Source of the DNA: an uncultured Slackia sp. | GTDB taxonomy: Bacteria; Actinomycetota; Coriobacteriia; Coriobacteriales; Eggerthellaceae | NCBI GenBank assembly: GCA_934646845.1 | Contig: CAKUEV010000037.1 | Span: 1-12,230 of the forward strand | DNA length: 12,230 bases | Direction: 5' to 3' | In this document: positions 5,836 through 12,230 of the stretch, piece by piece | Position numbering within the stretch: position 1 is the stretch's first letter | How the letters are laid out: every line of letters begins with the position of its first letter | Notes under the pieces: model-generated | Databases searched by the model: none | Seen by the model: the letters and a program-made list of their open reading frames with translations, nothing else | Told to the model about the DNA's origin: nothing | Translations under genes and position numbers: made by a program

Positions 5836-5923
5836 GCGCCGCACTCGACAGGCTTTCCTGCGCGCCGCAACCGAAATTTCCCCATGCGCCGCGACCGGTA
5901 TTTCCCTATGCGCCGCGCTCGCG
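5836..5923. repeat. Tandem repeat, 24-26 bp period, straddling the permease stop codon
   Basis: Each unit begins GCGCCGC. Unit 1 is 5836-5861 (26 bp, most diverged), unit 2 is 5862-5885, unit 3 is 5886-5909 and a partial unit 4 is 5910-5923. Units 2 and 3 agree at 19 of 24 positions by eye. The permease stop codon (5906-5908) lies in unit 3, so the last permease codons derive from the repeat or seeded it. Confidence 0.6.
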
Positions 5924-7096
5924 AAGGCGCACGCGTCCAATTGCGACGGCGATAATCGCGATTACGAGCGCCCATAAGAACGTGACGCCAACCTCACCCG
6001 CCGCTTGAAGAGCCAAGCCCGACGTGATTTGGTGAGCCTGGGAGACCTCGATCATCGCATTGGTCGCCCAGTAGAACGGCGTGAACGCCGCGGCCATACG
6101 CACGCCCTCGCCCACGATCGATAGGGGAATCCATGCTCCGCTGAAGAAGCTGCATGCCAAACCGACGATGTTGCCAGCGCCGTTCGCCACACTTTCGCTC
6201 GCTCCGAGCTGCCACAACAGGAACCCGAATGCGGCGCCGATAAGCGCTACGCCGAGCTGTCCGAACACCACGACCGCAACCGAAACGAGCGTTGCCCCGC
6301 CGGCAAGGGGCCGGAAAACCACCAGGCCCGCCATGGCAATAACCACCCAAATTGCCAACGAAGCGAGCACGCATGCGAGCCCCACCTGCATGCCATAGCT
6401 CTCGCTGCGCACGGGACCGACCGTAAGACGACGGCGCATTTCGGTTTTGCGTAGCGACGCCAGGCCAACCGCGATGAAAATCGCCGACGAGGTGAACAGC
6501 GCATACGCCGAGAAAGCAGCGAAGTTGATGTATTTCACCGAAAGGCCCTCGGAATCGACCGAAAAAAGCTCCACGGGTGTCTCGTCGCTGCACGCGGCGG
6601 TTGCACTGTTCGCAACGTCACGGGCGCTGGCCTGGGCATCAGCCGAAGCAAAACCATAAAGCGACTGCGCATATGCTTTCACGCGCTGGTCCATGAGCGC
6701 GCCACGCGCGCCCTGGTAGCTCACCACAGTTTCGAGCGTCGGCGCGTCGGCGCCGCTGCGCGCCGCATCAATGAGGCCTTCCTGGAAACCTTCGGGAATA
6801 ATGAGCACATAGCTCGCAAGGTCTTTCGCCGCAGCATCTTGCAGGGCAAACGTAGAATCGTCCACGTGCACTTCTACGGCATCTTTGAGAGCGAAATCTT
6901 TGAGGGCAGCCGACAGCTCGCTGCCATCGCGATCGACAACCGCAACCTTGGGCGCATCGTTGGAAAACTCGCTCGCCTGGGGCGCCTCGATAGCACCCGA
7001 ACCAAGAATCGCCATGCATCCCAAGGTAAGCGTGTATATGAGCAAATAGTTCCAATGCCTCGCGATTATCGTGACGGCAAGCTTAAAGACGTTCAT
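5906..7096 (-). CDS. ABC-2 type transporter permease, second permease of the exporter
   Basis: The protein has 396 residues. TM1 is at about 17-35, followed by a large extracytoplasmic domain (about 40-188), then five more hydrophobic segments (about 190-215, 238-261, 267-296, 305-328, 370-388). This is the one-plus-five layout of the ABC2_membrane_3 / YhhJ-type permeases. The extracytoplasmic part has the usual alternation of short strand motifs (PKVAVVDRDGS, ASYVLIIPEGF). The start at 7096 follows GAGGAGG and overlaps the end of the first permease by 14 bases, so the two are translationally coupled and probably form a heterodimer. The exported substrate is not evident; this class moves drugs, small peptides and antibiotics. 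The gene end is embedded in a tandem repeat. Confidence 0.9.
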   Translation of the reverse strand: MNVFKLAVTIIARHWNYLLIYTLTLGCMAILGSGAIEAPQASEFSNDAPKVAVVDRDGSELSAALKDFALKDAVEVHVDDSTFALQDAAAKDLASYVLIIPEGFQEGLIDAARSGADAPTLETVVSYQGARGALMDQRVKAYAQSLYGFASADAQASARDVANSATAACSDETPVELFSVDSEGLSVKYINFAAFSAYALFTSSAIFIAVGLASLRKTEMRRRLTVGPVRSESYGMQVGLACVLASLAIWVVIAMAGLVVFRPLAGGATLVSVAVVVFGQLGVALIGAAFGFLLWQLGASESVANGAGNIVGLACSFFSGAWIPLSIVGEGVRMAAAFTPFYWATNAMIEVSQAHQITSGLALQAAGEVGVTFLWALVIAIIAVAIGRVRLRERGA

Positions 7097-8324
7097 AATT
7101 CTGCCTCCTCATGAGCAAAGCCGCCACGACGAAGAACACCGCAGCCATCACAGCGAGCACGCACAGCGTCGCGAAAAACGGCGCGAGCGAATCGTAGTAG
7201 GTCAGATCGTAGAACGCGTTTGCCGCCTGCGCTGCAGGGTTGACGAGCACAGCCCAAGGCGCGCTTTGCGACACGCGGTCGGCGAGTTGCATTGAGGGCT
7301 CGCCATACAGGCCGGCGAAAAGCGCGCAGAAGCAGGTGATGCCCGTCGCAATGCCCGCTTTCCCCGGCGTCGAGATTTTCGGAATGGCCCCGATTGCCGC
7401 GCCCAGCGCCGTCGACATGAGCGCACATGCGGCAAGCGCCAGCATCGCCAACCCATCGCGCCCGCCGAATTCCACGCCCAGCACGAAGCGCATATAGGCA
7501 AACGCCAGAAGCAGGCAGAAGAACACCGTGACGAAGCTCGCCGCCATGGCGACCGCCAATTGCCGCGCGGGAGAGACGCCCGAAATCTGTCGACGCGCGC
7601 CAACCGCCGACGTGTTCGCGCGCGCGGCCGACACCGCGTTAATCGAAACAGTGATGGACATAAGCGCCGCAAACCCCATGAGCGCGTAGTAGTAGCGCAC
7701 CGTGCTGCTCGCCTGCACGCGCAGCACGTCGACCTGCTGGGTTTTCACGGCATTGGACATGAATGCCGAAGCCGCTTCGTTCATGGCGGTCGAACGGGCG
7801 AGCTCCGCAAGCTCGCCTTCGCTCGGAGGGGCCTGCATGCCCTGCGCGGAAGGCTGGGCTAAAAACGCTTGCTTCATTTCAGCATAGATTTGACGATATT
7901 GGTCGAGCACGGCGCGCACGATGCTCTGGTCGATCGAGCCCGTCGTAAGGCTCGCGGCAAGCGGAGACACCTGCATGCTCGGCAGACCCTCTTCGTCCAC
8001 AGTGATGCATGCCGCCGCATCGCCCGAAAGCACCGCTTCGCGCCCTTCTTCAAACGTCGCGACCTTCGCGACATCGAGCAGCTGGTCCGCGCCCGGCGCC
8101 GATACCTCGTCGAGCATTTCGCGGAAGAATACCGCCTGGTCGGAGTTGAAATTGTCATCGGCAACCACCACGCAGCTCGCGGGGTCGACGCGATAGCTCT
8201 CATCGATATTCGAAAGCATCACATGAAAGAGCGTGGCAAGCGCCAGCGGAAACAGAATGACCCATATGAGCACGTCGCGCTGCCTTACAAGCATGCGCAC
8301 AGTGTGCACGAACAAAGCGCCCAT
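7083..8324 (-). CDS. ABC-2 type transporter permease, first permease of the exporter
   Basis: The protein has 413 residues. TM1 is at about 17-37 (LIWVILFPLALATLF), then a long extracytoplasmic domain (40-208) containing a Gln/Ala-rich helical stretch, and five to six membrane segments from 211 on (211-231, 258-284, 293-315, 324-342, 380-404). It has the same layout as its neighbour but low direct identity by eye, which fits a heterodimeric exporter. The start follows GGAGG just downstream of the ATPase stop (nine bases between). The protein ends in a basic tail MRRQNYERL. With the upstream ATPase and the next permease it makes a complete three-gene exporter. Confidence 0.91.
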   Translation of the reverse strand: MGALFVHTVRMLVRQRDVLIWVILFPLALATLFHVMLSNIDESYRVDPASCVVVADDNFNSDQAVFFREMLDEVSAPGADQLLDVAKVATFEEGREAVLSGDAAACITVDEEGLPSMQVSPLAASLTTGSIDQSIVRAVLDQYRQIYAEMKQAFLAQPSAQGMQAPPSEGELAELARSTAMNEAASAFMSNAVKTQQVDVLRVQASSTVRYYYALMGFAALMSITVSINAVSAARANTSAVGARRQISGVSPARQLAVAMAASFVTVFFCLLLAFAYMRFVLGVEFGGRDGLAMLALAACALMSTALGAAIGAIPKISTPGKAGIATGITCFCALFAGLYGEPSMQLADRVSQSAPWAVLVNPAAQAANAFYDLTYYDSLAPFFATLCVLAVMAAVFFVVAALLMRRQNYERL

Positions 8325-8333
8325 GGCAGCCTC

Positions 8334-9302
8334 CTAATCGCGCAGCTCGCGGCCGGTGATTTCGAGAAACACGTCATTGAGCGTGGGAGGCTCTGAATAC
8401 ACGCGCCCAACCGCCACGCGCGACGACCTGAGCGCCCCCAGCACATCGAGCAAGTTGCGCTCGCTCGCCTCGCACGCCGCGCGCAGCTCGCCATTCGCGA
8501 ATTCGCACGAGAGCACATGCGGAAGCGCCCCGACGGCCTGAGCCGCCGCGCAACCGCGAGACTCAACGGCGCCAGGAAGCTCGATGGCGATTTTCTCCCC
8601 CACCGCAATGCCGCGCTTGAGTTCATCGGCGGTGCCGAGCGCCAAAATTTTGCCGCCATCCATAATCATGATTCGGTTGCAGATTTGCTCGACTTCCTCC
8701 ATGTAATGGCTCGTGTACACCACCGTCGCGCCCTCATCGCGCAAGCGCACGATGCCGTCGAGGATCGCATTTCGGCTTTGCGGGTCAACCGCCACCGTAG
8801 GTTCGTCGAAGAAGATAAGCTCAGGCTTGTGCGCAATGCCGCACGCGATATTCAGCCGGCGAAGCAGACCGCCCGACAGTTTCTTGGGGCGCATTTTGCG
8901 GTAGTCCTCAAGCCCCACGAATTCGATAGCTTCCTCCACCAGCTGGCGGCGACGGGTCTTGTCGCTCACATACAAGGCGCAAAAGCAATCGATGTTTTCA
9001 AACACGGTGAGCTCGTCGAATACGGCCACCTGCTGAGGAACCACGCCTATGCGCCGCTTGAGGTCGTAACGCGTCGGCTTCATCGCCTCGCCGAACAGCT
9101 CGATGTCGCCCTTGTCGTAGACGAGAAGCTGCAGCATGCAATTGATGGCCGTCGTTTTGCCACAGCCGTTCGGGCCCAAAAGTCCGAAAATCTCGCCTTT
9201 GCCGATTTCGAGATCGAAGTGATCCAGCGCGAGAATGTCGCCATAACGCTTTACGAGGTTGCGTACAGAAACCACCGAATTCGCGCTCCCGTTTTCTTTC
9301 AT
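8334..9302 (-). CDS. ABC transporter ATP-binding protein of the exporter
   Basis: The protein has 322 residues: a nucleotide-binding domain (about 10-235) and a C-terminal extension of about 85 residues typical of DrrA/CcmA-type export ATPases. Visible motifs are Walker A GPNGCGKTT (43-51), the Q loop at VPQQ (88-91), the signature LSGGL (142-146), Walker B LIFFDEP (162-168) with catalytic Glu167, and the switch His199 in YTSHYMEE. All catalytic residues are intact. The start at 9302 (MKENGS) follows AGAGGAAGG. A nearer ATG at 9306 is out of frame and meets a stop after two codons. A reading frame open further upstream to 9512 lacks a ribosome binding site and would cover the divergent promoter region. 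It is the first gene of the operon and is divergent from the LuxR regulator. Confidence 0.94.
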   Translation of the reverse strand: MKENGSANSVVSVRNLVKRYGDILALDHFDLEIGKGEIFGLLGPNGCGKTTAINCMLQLLVYDKGDIELFGEAMKPTRYDLKRRIGVVPQQVAVFDELTVFENIDCFCALYVSDKTRRRQLVEEAIEFVGLEDYRKMRPKKLSGGLLRRLNIACGIAHKPELIFFDEPTVAVDPQSRNAILDGIVRLRDEGATVVYTSHYMEEVEQICNRIMIMDGGKILALGTADELKRGIAVGEKIAIELPGAVESRGCAAAQAVGALPHVLSCEFANGELRAACEASERNLLDVLGALRSSRVAVGRVYSEPPTLNDVFLEITGRELRD

Positions 9303-9401
9303 TGCATGGCCTTCCTCTTTCGCGGCGCATCGCCCACATACGGCGAGAGGCGAGCCGCCCTTCTTTGTCCCTATCATGAAAGAAAGGCGGCGCGCAAACC
9401 A

Positions 9402-9449
9402 GTGACATTTGTCATGAAGTGCCATTTTCCCAGGTAAATTGTGTGACAA
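9402..9449. promoter_or_regulatory. Possible regulator sites between the ABC operon and luxR
   Basis: The 216-bp divergent spacer (9303-9518) holds TGACA-TT-TGTCA (9403-9414) and TTGT-GTG-ACAA (9439-9449). Both contain GTGACA (9402-9407 and 9443-9448), 41 bp apart, about four helical turns. They are candidates for binding by the neighbouring LuxR protein. No convincing promoter for the ABC operon could be placed in the spacer. Confidence 0.3.
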
Positions 9450-9483
9450 GAACATTTCAGGAACGCGAGGGGGCTTTCCGCAA

Positions 9484-9519
9484 AACACAGGGACAAAAGG
9501 GTTTGCTACCATGCAGCCA
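9484..9519 (+). promoter_or_regulatory. Probable luxR promoter giving a leaderless mRNA
   Basis: An extended -10, TG-C-TACCAT (9504-9512), lies six bases before the ATG at 9519, so transcription would begin at the A of the start codon. A weak -35 (AACACA, 9484-9489) sits 17 bases upstream of the -10. No Shine-Dalgarno lies at usable spacing; the only candidate, AAAGGG, is 16 bases away. Confidence 0.4.
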
Positions 9520-10391
9520 TGGAAAGAATTCTCGACAAAACAATCGTCCTGGCGGGCTGTCTGCTTACGGCAGCGTGCTTTTTGGTCGAGACCGGCAGCG
9601 GAGCCGAGCTCGCGGCGTCCGATGCGCGATTGCTCGCGCTCGCCATCGCCATGCTTATCGCCGTTTTATGCTCCGCGCTCACCGAAGCCGCCTCGATGCC
9701 CGCGGGCGTGCTGGCTCTTTCGGCATACTGCGCCGCGGCGTGCTTCGTTCCCGCTGCACTCGCCTTCGTGCCACTCGCCCTCTACGACTGCGCGCGCTGC
9801 ATCCATCGCGCAGACGTTTTGCGATTCTCGGGCGCGCTTGCCCTTGTCGCGATCGTCGCGTGCCTTATGCGTGCGACGGTGCCGCCTCTTTCGACGGCAT
9901 CGCTTCTTTGCTCCGCGGCTGCGGCCTGCATTCTCTCGGTTCGCACGAGCACAACGCTCGCCCGCCAGCGCATCGCTTGGAGCACGCGGGACGCGCTGGC
10001 CTCCCAGGCGCTTTCGCTTCGCAAGAGGAATCGCAGCCTTCGAGACTCGCTCGATAAGATGTCGGCGATGACGGCTCAAAACGATGAAGAAACGGCGATT
10101 GACAGCAGCACGGAACGCACGTTAGACGATAGCGTTTCGGACGAATGCGCCAACAACGCCGCATTGCGCGAACAACTGCGCCCCGCCCCATTCACCTGCC
10201 TCACCGAGCGCGAATATGAAGTGGCTCGTCTGGTGGCGGAAGGGCTCGACAATCGAGAAATTGCTGCAACCGCGTATCTGAGCGAAGGCACGGTGCGCAA
10301 CAACATAAGCAGCATTTTGTCGAAAATGGAGCTGAAGAACCGCACACAGATCGCTGTCGCGTACTACAAAAGCAAAGAGTCGCTTCAATAA
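9519..10391 (+). CDS. Membrane-anchored LuxR-family transcriptional regulator
   Basis: The protein has 290 residues. The N-terminal half has about five hydrophobic segments (8-23, 38-56, 62-90, 104-118, 126-142). A basic, probably coiled-coil linker follows (145-182, with LRKRNRSLRDSLDKM), then an acidic spacer, then a C-terminal LuxR/GerE helix-turn-helix (228-282) with the usual LTEREYEVARLVAEGLDNREIA start and the recognition-helix region SEGTVRNNISSIL. There is no receiver domain and no kinase domain, so it seems to be a one-component membrane sensor that binds DNA at the membrane. It is divergent from the ABC exporter operon, a common arrangement for a regulator that senses the exported compound or envelope stress. 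An overlapping ATG at 9511 is in another frame. The upstream motifs suggest a leaderless transcript. Confidence 0.88.
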   Translation: MERILDKTIVLAGCLLTAACFLVETGSGAELAASDARLLALAIAMLIAVLCSALTEAASMPAGVLALSAYCAAACFVPAALAFVPLALYDCARCIHRADVLRFSGALALVAIVACLMRATVPPLSTASLLCSAAAACILSVRTSTTLARQRIAWSTRDALASQALSLRKRNRSLRDSLDKMSAMTAQNDEETAIDSSTERTLDDSVSDECANNAALREQLRPAPFTCLTEREYEVARLVAEGLDNREIAATAYLSEGTVRNNISSILSKMELKNRTQIAVAYYKSKESLQ

Positions 10392-10554
10392 TGTTCAAAA
10401 AGGGCCTCGAATGTGGCGGATGTCGCGCGAGCATTGCTTAGAGCGAAATCTAACAGCATTCTGGCCTGGTATTATCTTCTCGATGAAAAGCCATCGACCC
10501 ATTTCTTATGCGCCAGCGCTCGAAAAATGCCACATTCGAGGCCCTTTTTGAACA
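10392..10554. repeat. Exact 26-bp inverted repeat around 111 bp, convergent intergenic
   Basis: The left arm 10392-10417 (contains TTCAAAAAGGGCCTCGAATG) is the exact reverse complement of the right arm 10529-10554. A further 5-bp inverted pair, CGAGC (10428-10432) / GCTCG (10518-10522), lies inside. It begins immediately after the luxR stop. Each arm reads as stem plus T5 outward, so it could act as a bidirectional terminator, but the 111-base loop is far too long for a classic one. A diverged copy lies at 5640-5800. It may be a small mobile element (MITE-like) or a pair of protein sites. I see no coding sequence inside. Confidence 0.8.
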
Positions 10555-10579
10555 AAACGAAAACGCGCCAGGCACAAGG

Positions 10580-10603
10580 CCGGGCACAAGCAGCGCAGCC
10601 CGG
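10580..10603 (-). terminator. Weak hairpin after the MFS gene
   Basis: CCGGGC (10580-10585) pairs with GCCCGG (10598-10603) around a 12-base loop, 45 bases past the MFS stop on the minus strand. The T-rich stretches on that strand start only about 15 bases later, so its role as a terminator is uncertain. Confidence 0.3.
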
Positions 10604-10612
10604 AAGCAATAA

Positions 10613-10652
10613 TCGGAATCAACCCTAGCACGGTAGTCGGAATTGCCCTAGC
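10613..10652. repeat. 24-bp-period direct repeat containing the MFS stop codon
   Basis: TCGGAATCAACCCTAGC (10613-10629) and TCGGAATTGCCCTAGC (10637-10652) are near-identical and 24 bp apart. The CTA in the second copy is the MFS stop codon (TAG on the minus strand); the first copy repeats it outside the gene. Confidence 0.6.
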
Positions 10653-12078
10653 GTCGCACGCCCGTCTTCGCGGGTTTCGGCAGCAATACCGCGCCGAAGA
10701 CGAACCCAGCAACCGTCAACGCCGCAAGTATGCTGAACGACACGCCAAAGCCGTGGGCATCAATGCCCAAATCGCCGCTTGAAGCGAGCGCCATGATTCC
10801 GATGAGCACCGAAGAGAGCAGCGCGCTTGAGATTTGGCGAATCGACGTGGTAATCGCCGTGCCCTGCGCGACATCATCGCCCGATAGCTGCTTGCTCGCG
10901 TAGGCCGTCATGGGCATTTGCAGGCATGCGACACCGCAGATGCGCACGCCATAGAGCACCGTAACCACCCAAAGCGGCGTTTCCGCATCGCATGCGACAA
11001 ACGCCAGCGTCCCGGCCAGCAGCAAAGCGCAGCCCGCAATAAGCAGCGGCCACGGCCCGCGCGAATCGAGCAGACGACCCGTTATGGGGTTCAAAAAGCC
11101 CAGCAGCACCGCACCGGGCAGAATAACCAAGCCCGAAACGGCCGCCGAAGCTCCTTGCACATCTTGCACGAACAGCGGAACCATGATGGAAGCCGCCATA
11201 AACGACAGATTGCCGAGCAGCACGAGCACAAGCCCAACCGTGAATTGACGATTCGCAAAGCACGAAAGCTTGAGAAGCGGATTCGGAATCTTCAGTTGTC
11301 GACGAGCGAACGCGAACAGGAGCACAGCGCCCAACGCGATGCTCGCCGCAGCCACCACGCCCTGCCCCGATTGCTCGATGCACGCCGTCGCGACAAGCAA
11401 GCATATCGCGCCGAACGAGAACAGCACCGCGGAGGGCGCATCGAAGTGTTGATGCGTTGCGGGCCTGCGCATCACATTCGGCAAAAATGGAATCGCAAGC
11501 AGCGTCACCGCGACAGAGACCACGCCAAGCGCGACGAACACCGCTCGCCACCCCCACGCATCGACGATGAAACCCGAGATTGCCGGGCCAATTGCGGGTG
11601 CGAACCCGATAATGAGCCCCACAATGCCCATAGCCTTGCCGTATTGGCTTTTGGGATATACCGAAAGCGCCACCACTTGAATAAGCGGAAGCAAAATGCC
11701 CGCGCCGATCGCCTGCACCAGGCGAGATGCGAGCAGCACCGGATAATTCGTCGCGAAAAGCGAAGCGCAGCATCCCACGATAAAACCGACCATGGCGATA
11801 AAGAACAGGCGTCGCGCATCGAATTTGCTCACGAGATAGGCGCTCATGGCGGAAAACAACCCGAGCGTGAAAATGTAGGCCGTGGTAATGAGCTGGGCCA
11901 AGCCCGCCCCAACCAAGAACTCCTGCATGATGGTAGGCAGCGCCGCAATCATCATCGACTGGGAAATGCACGCCGCTGTTGTGCCCGCCATCATAATGCC
12001 GAGCACCATATGACGTTGTCGAGGCGGCAGGCCGCCGTCTTCTGCCCGATTCGTTTGGATGTTCTCGCTCTTATTCAT
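10648..12078 (-). CDS. MFS drug-export transporter, DHA2 (EmrB/QacA-like) family
   Basis: The protein has 476 residues, about the size of 14-helix DHA2 exporters. TM1 begins near residue 24 and includes the family-typical SQSMMIAALPTIMQEF (39-54). The loop 2-3 motif is degenerate (LVSKFDARR, 82-90). The antiporter motif C is clear in TM5 (GFAPAIGPAISG, 158-169). An LLDSRGPWPLL loop (336-346) follows TM10, and hydrophobic segments continue to about 465. It should use the proton gradient to export hydrophobic or cationic compounds; the substrate is unknown. The start at 12078 (MNKSEN) is the only ATG that precedes TM1 at a sensible distance. It has no ribosome binding site but a -10-like TAGTAT seven bases upstream. 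The gene stands alone, convergent with luxR. Confidence 0.92.
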   Translation of the reverse strand: MNKSENIQTNRAEDGGLPPRQRHMVLGIMMAGTTAACISQSMMIAALPTIMQEFLVGAGLAQLITTAYIFTLGLFSAMSAYLVSKFDARRLFFIAMVGFIVGCCASLFATNYPVLLASRLVQAIGAGILLPLIQVVALSVYPKSQYGKAMGIVGLIIGFAPAIGPAISGFIVDAWGWRAVFVALGVVSVAVTLLAIPFLPNVMRRPATHQHFDAPSAVLFSFGAICLLVATACIEQSGQGVVAAASIALGAVLLFAFARRQLKIPNPLLKLSCFANRQFTVGLVLVLLGNLSFMAASIMVPLFVQDVQGASAAVSGLVILPGAVLLGFLNPITGRLLDSRGPWPLLIAGCALLLAGTLAFVACDAETPLWVVTVLYGVRICGVACLQMPMTAYASKQLSGDDVAQGTAITTSIRQISSALLSSVLIGIMALASSGDLGIDAHGFGVSFSILAALTVAGFVFGAVLLPKPAKTGVRR

Positions 12079-12085
12079 GCGCGCA

Positions 12086-12091
12086 ATACTA
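12086..12091 (-). promoter_or_regulatory. -10-like element for the MFS gene, possibly leaderless
   Basis: TAGTAT on the minus strand (complement of 12086-12091, four of six consensus bases) lies seven bases before the ATG at 12078, so transcription could start at the start codon. A weak TTGTGC lies 16 bases further upstream. The 20 bases before the ATG contain no Shine-Dalgarno. Confidence 0.3.
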
Positions 12092-12137
12092 CCGCGTTGC
12101 GCGCCGCGCACAACGCAGGCCACACAAAAGACAACGA

Positions 12138-12155
12138 GAGGGGCCGGAGCCCCTC
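12138..12155 (-). terminator. Terminator of the gene entering from the right edge
   Basis: GAGGGGC (12138-12144) pairs with GCCCCTC (12149-12155) around a four-base loop. On the minus strand TCGTTGTCTTTTG follows, a moderate T-rich tract. It starts nine bases past a minus-strand stop codon. Confidence 0.65.
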
Positions 12156-12163
12156 CCGATTCG

Positions 12164-12230
12164 CTATACGACTTTCGACTTTTCCACTTGCTCCACGAAC
12201 CAGTTAACAAACTTCATGGTGGGATTGCGC
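12164..12230 (-). CDS. C-terminal fragment of a gene running off the right edge
   Basis: On the minus strand the 21 codons before the TAG at 12164-12166 read RNPTMKFVNWFVEQVEKSKV and a final V. This is an amphipathic helix with a basic tail, a plausible protein C-terminus. It is followed at once by a terminator hairpin, which supports a real gene end. The ATG at 12217 lacks a ribosome binding site, so this is not a tiny complete gene. The style resembles the last helix of LysR-type regulators, but 21 residues are too few to assign a family. Confidence 0.5.
   Translation of the reverse strand, partial: RNPTMKFVNWFVEQVEKSKVV

Larger units (their letters stand above)
5496..5905. other. 410-bp convergent non-coding region
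   Basis: I see no gene between the stop of the plus-strand membrane protein and the stop of the minus-strand permease. The region holds decayed GCGTA-containing repeats (5490-5606), an 8-bp inverted repeat GGCGCATC (5569-5576) / GATGCGCC (5617-5624), one facing pair of the TCGAATGTGG repeat, two terminator hairpins and a 24- to 26-bp tandem repeat (5836-5923). Frames open across it are low-complexity and lack ribosome binding sites. Confidence 0.7.

Noticed and set aside
4413..5975. Minus-strand frame (520 codons) opposite the 4512-5495 gene
   Set aside because: It spans the terminator and repeats, is low-complexity and has no start signals.
8517..9437. Plus-strand frame (306 codons) opposite the ABC ATPase
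   Set aside because: The ATPase frame has all catalytic motifs; the antisense frame is Arg/His/Ala-rich with no domain.
11468..11485. CACATTCGGCAAAAATGG as a further copy of the facing-arm repeat
   Set aside because: It lies inside the MFS coding sequence, matches only the first eight bases and has no facing partner.
10918..12207. Plus-strand frame (429 codons) opposite the MFS gene
   Set aside because: Composition is extremely Arg/His/Gln-rich, as expected for the antisense of a membrane protein gene; it also runs through the terminator at 12138-12155.
1..12230. CRISPR array, insertion sequence, toxin-antitoxin or phage-defence genes
   Set aside because: No regular repeat-spacer array, transposase, nuclease or small gene pair of that type is visible in any frame.

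Overview
The window looks like chromosomal DNA of a high-GC gut actinobacterium of the class Coriobacteriia, most likely an Eggerthellaceae member. The reasons are the GC-rich codon use, a Tat-exported fumarate-reductase-like flavoprotein paired with an FMN-binding lipoprotein, a membrane-anchored LuxR regulator beside an ABC exporter, and a family-less aromatic-rich membrane protein. The assignment is inferred from gene style, not from a marker gene.

Layout, left to right. 1-49: 3' part of a tRNA-Arg(CCG), followed by its terminator. 343-3436 (minus): a three-gene operon transcribed leftward and closed by a strong terminator at 158-183. It encodes an FMN-binding lipoprotein, a Tat-exported FAD reductase and a six-helix membrane protein. 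3437-3685: a divergent control region with two tandem TetR-type operators. 3686-4276 (plus): the TetR regulator. 4277-4511: a leader with three consecutive stem-loops ending at a perfect Shine-Dalgarno. 4512-5495 (plus): a nine-helix membrane protein of unknown function. 5496-5905: a non-coding convergent region full of repeats and terminators. 5906-9302 (minus): an ABC exporter operon (ATPase, permease, permease). 9519-10391 (plus): a divergent membrane-bound LuxR regulator, possibly leaderless. 10392-10647: a convergent region with an exact 26-bp inverted repeat. 10648-12078 (minus): a DHA2-type MFS exporter, also possibly leaderless. 12164-12230 (minus): the C-terminus of another gene, with its terminator.

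How the parts may work together. The left operon reads as an anaerobic extracytoplasmic reductase: electrons from the membrane would pass through a covalently bound FMN on the lipoprotein to the FAD enzyme, which reduces an unknown acceptor. The divergent TetR protein probably senses that acceptor or a related compound. The middle and right parts are envelope and export functions, each with its own regulator beside it.

The most unusual items are the structured leader before the 4512-5495 gene, the facing-arm inverted repeats that occur twice in convergent intergenic regions with nearly equal spacing (111 and 114 bp), the short tandem repeats that straddle stop codons at three gene ends, and the apparent loss of fumarate-binding residues in the FAD enzyme.
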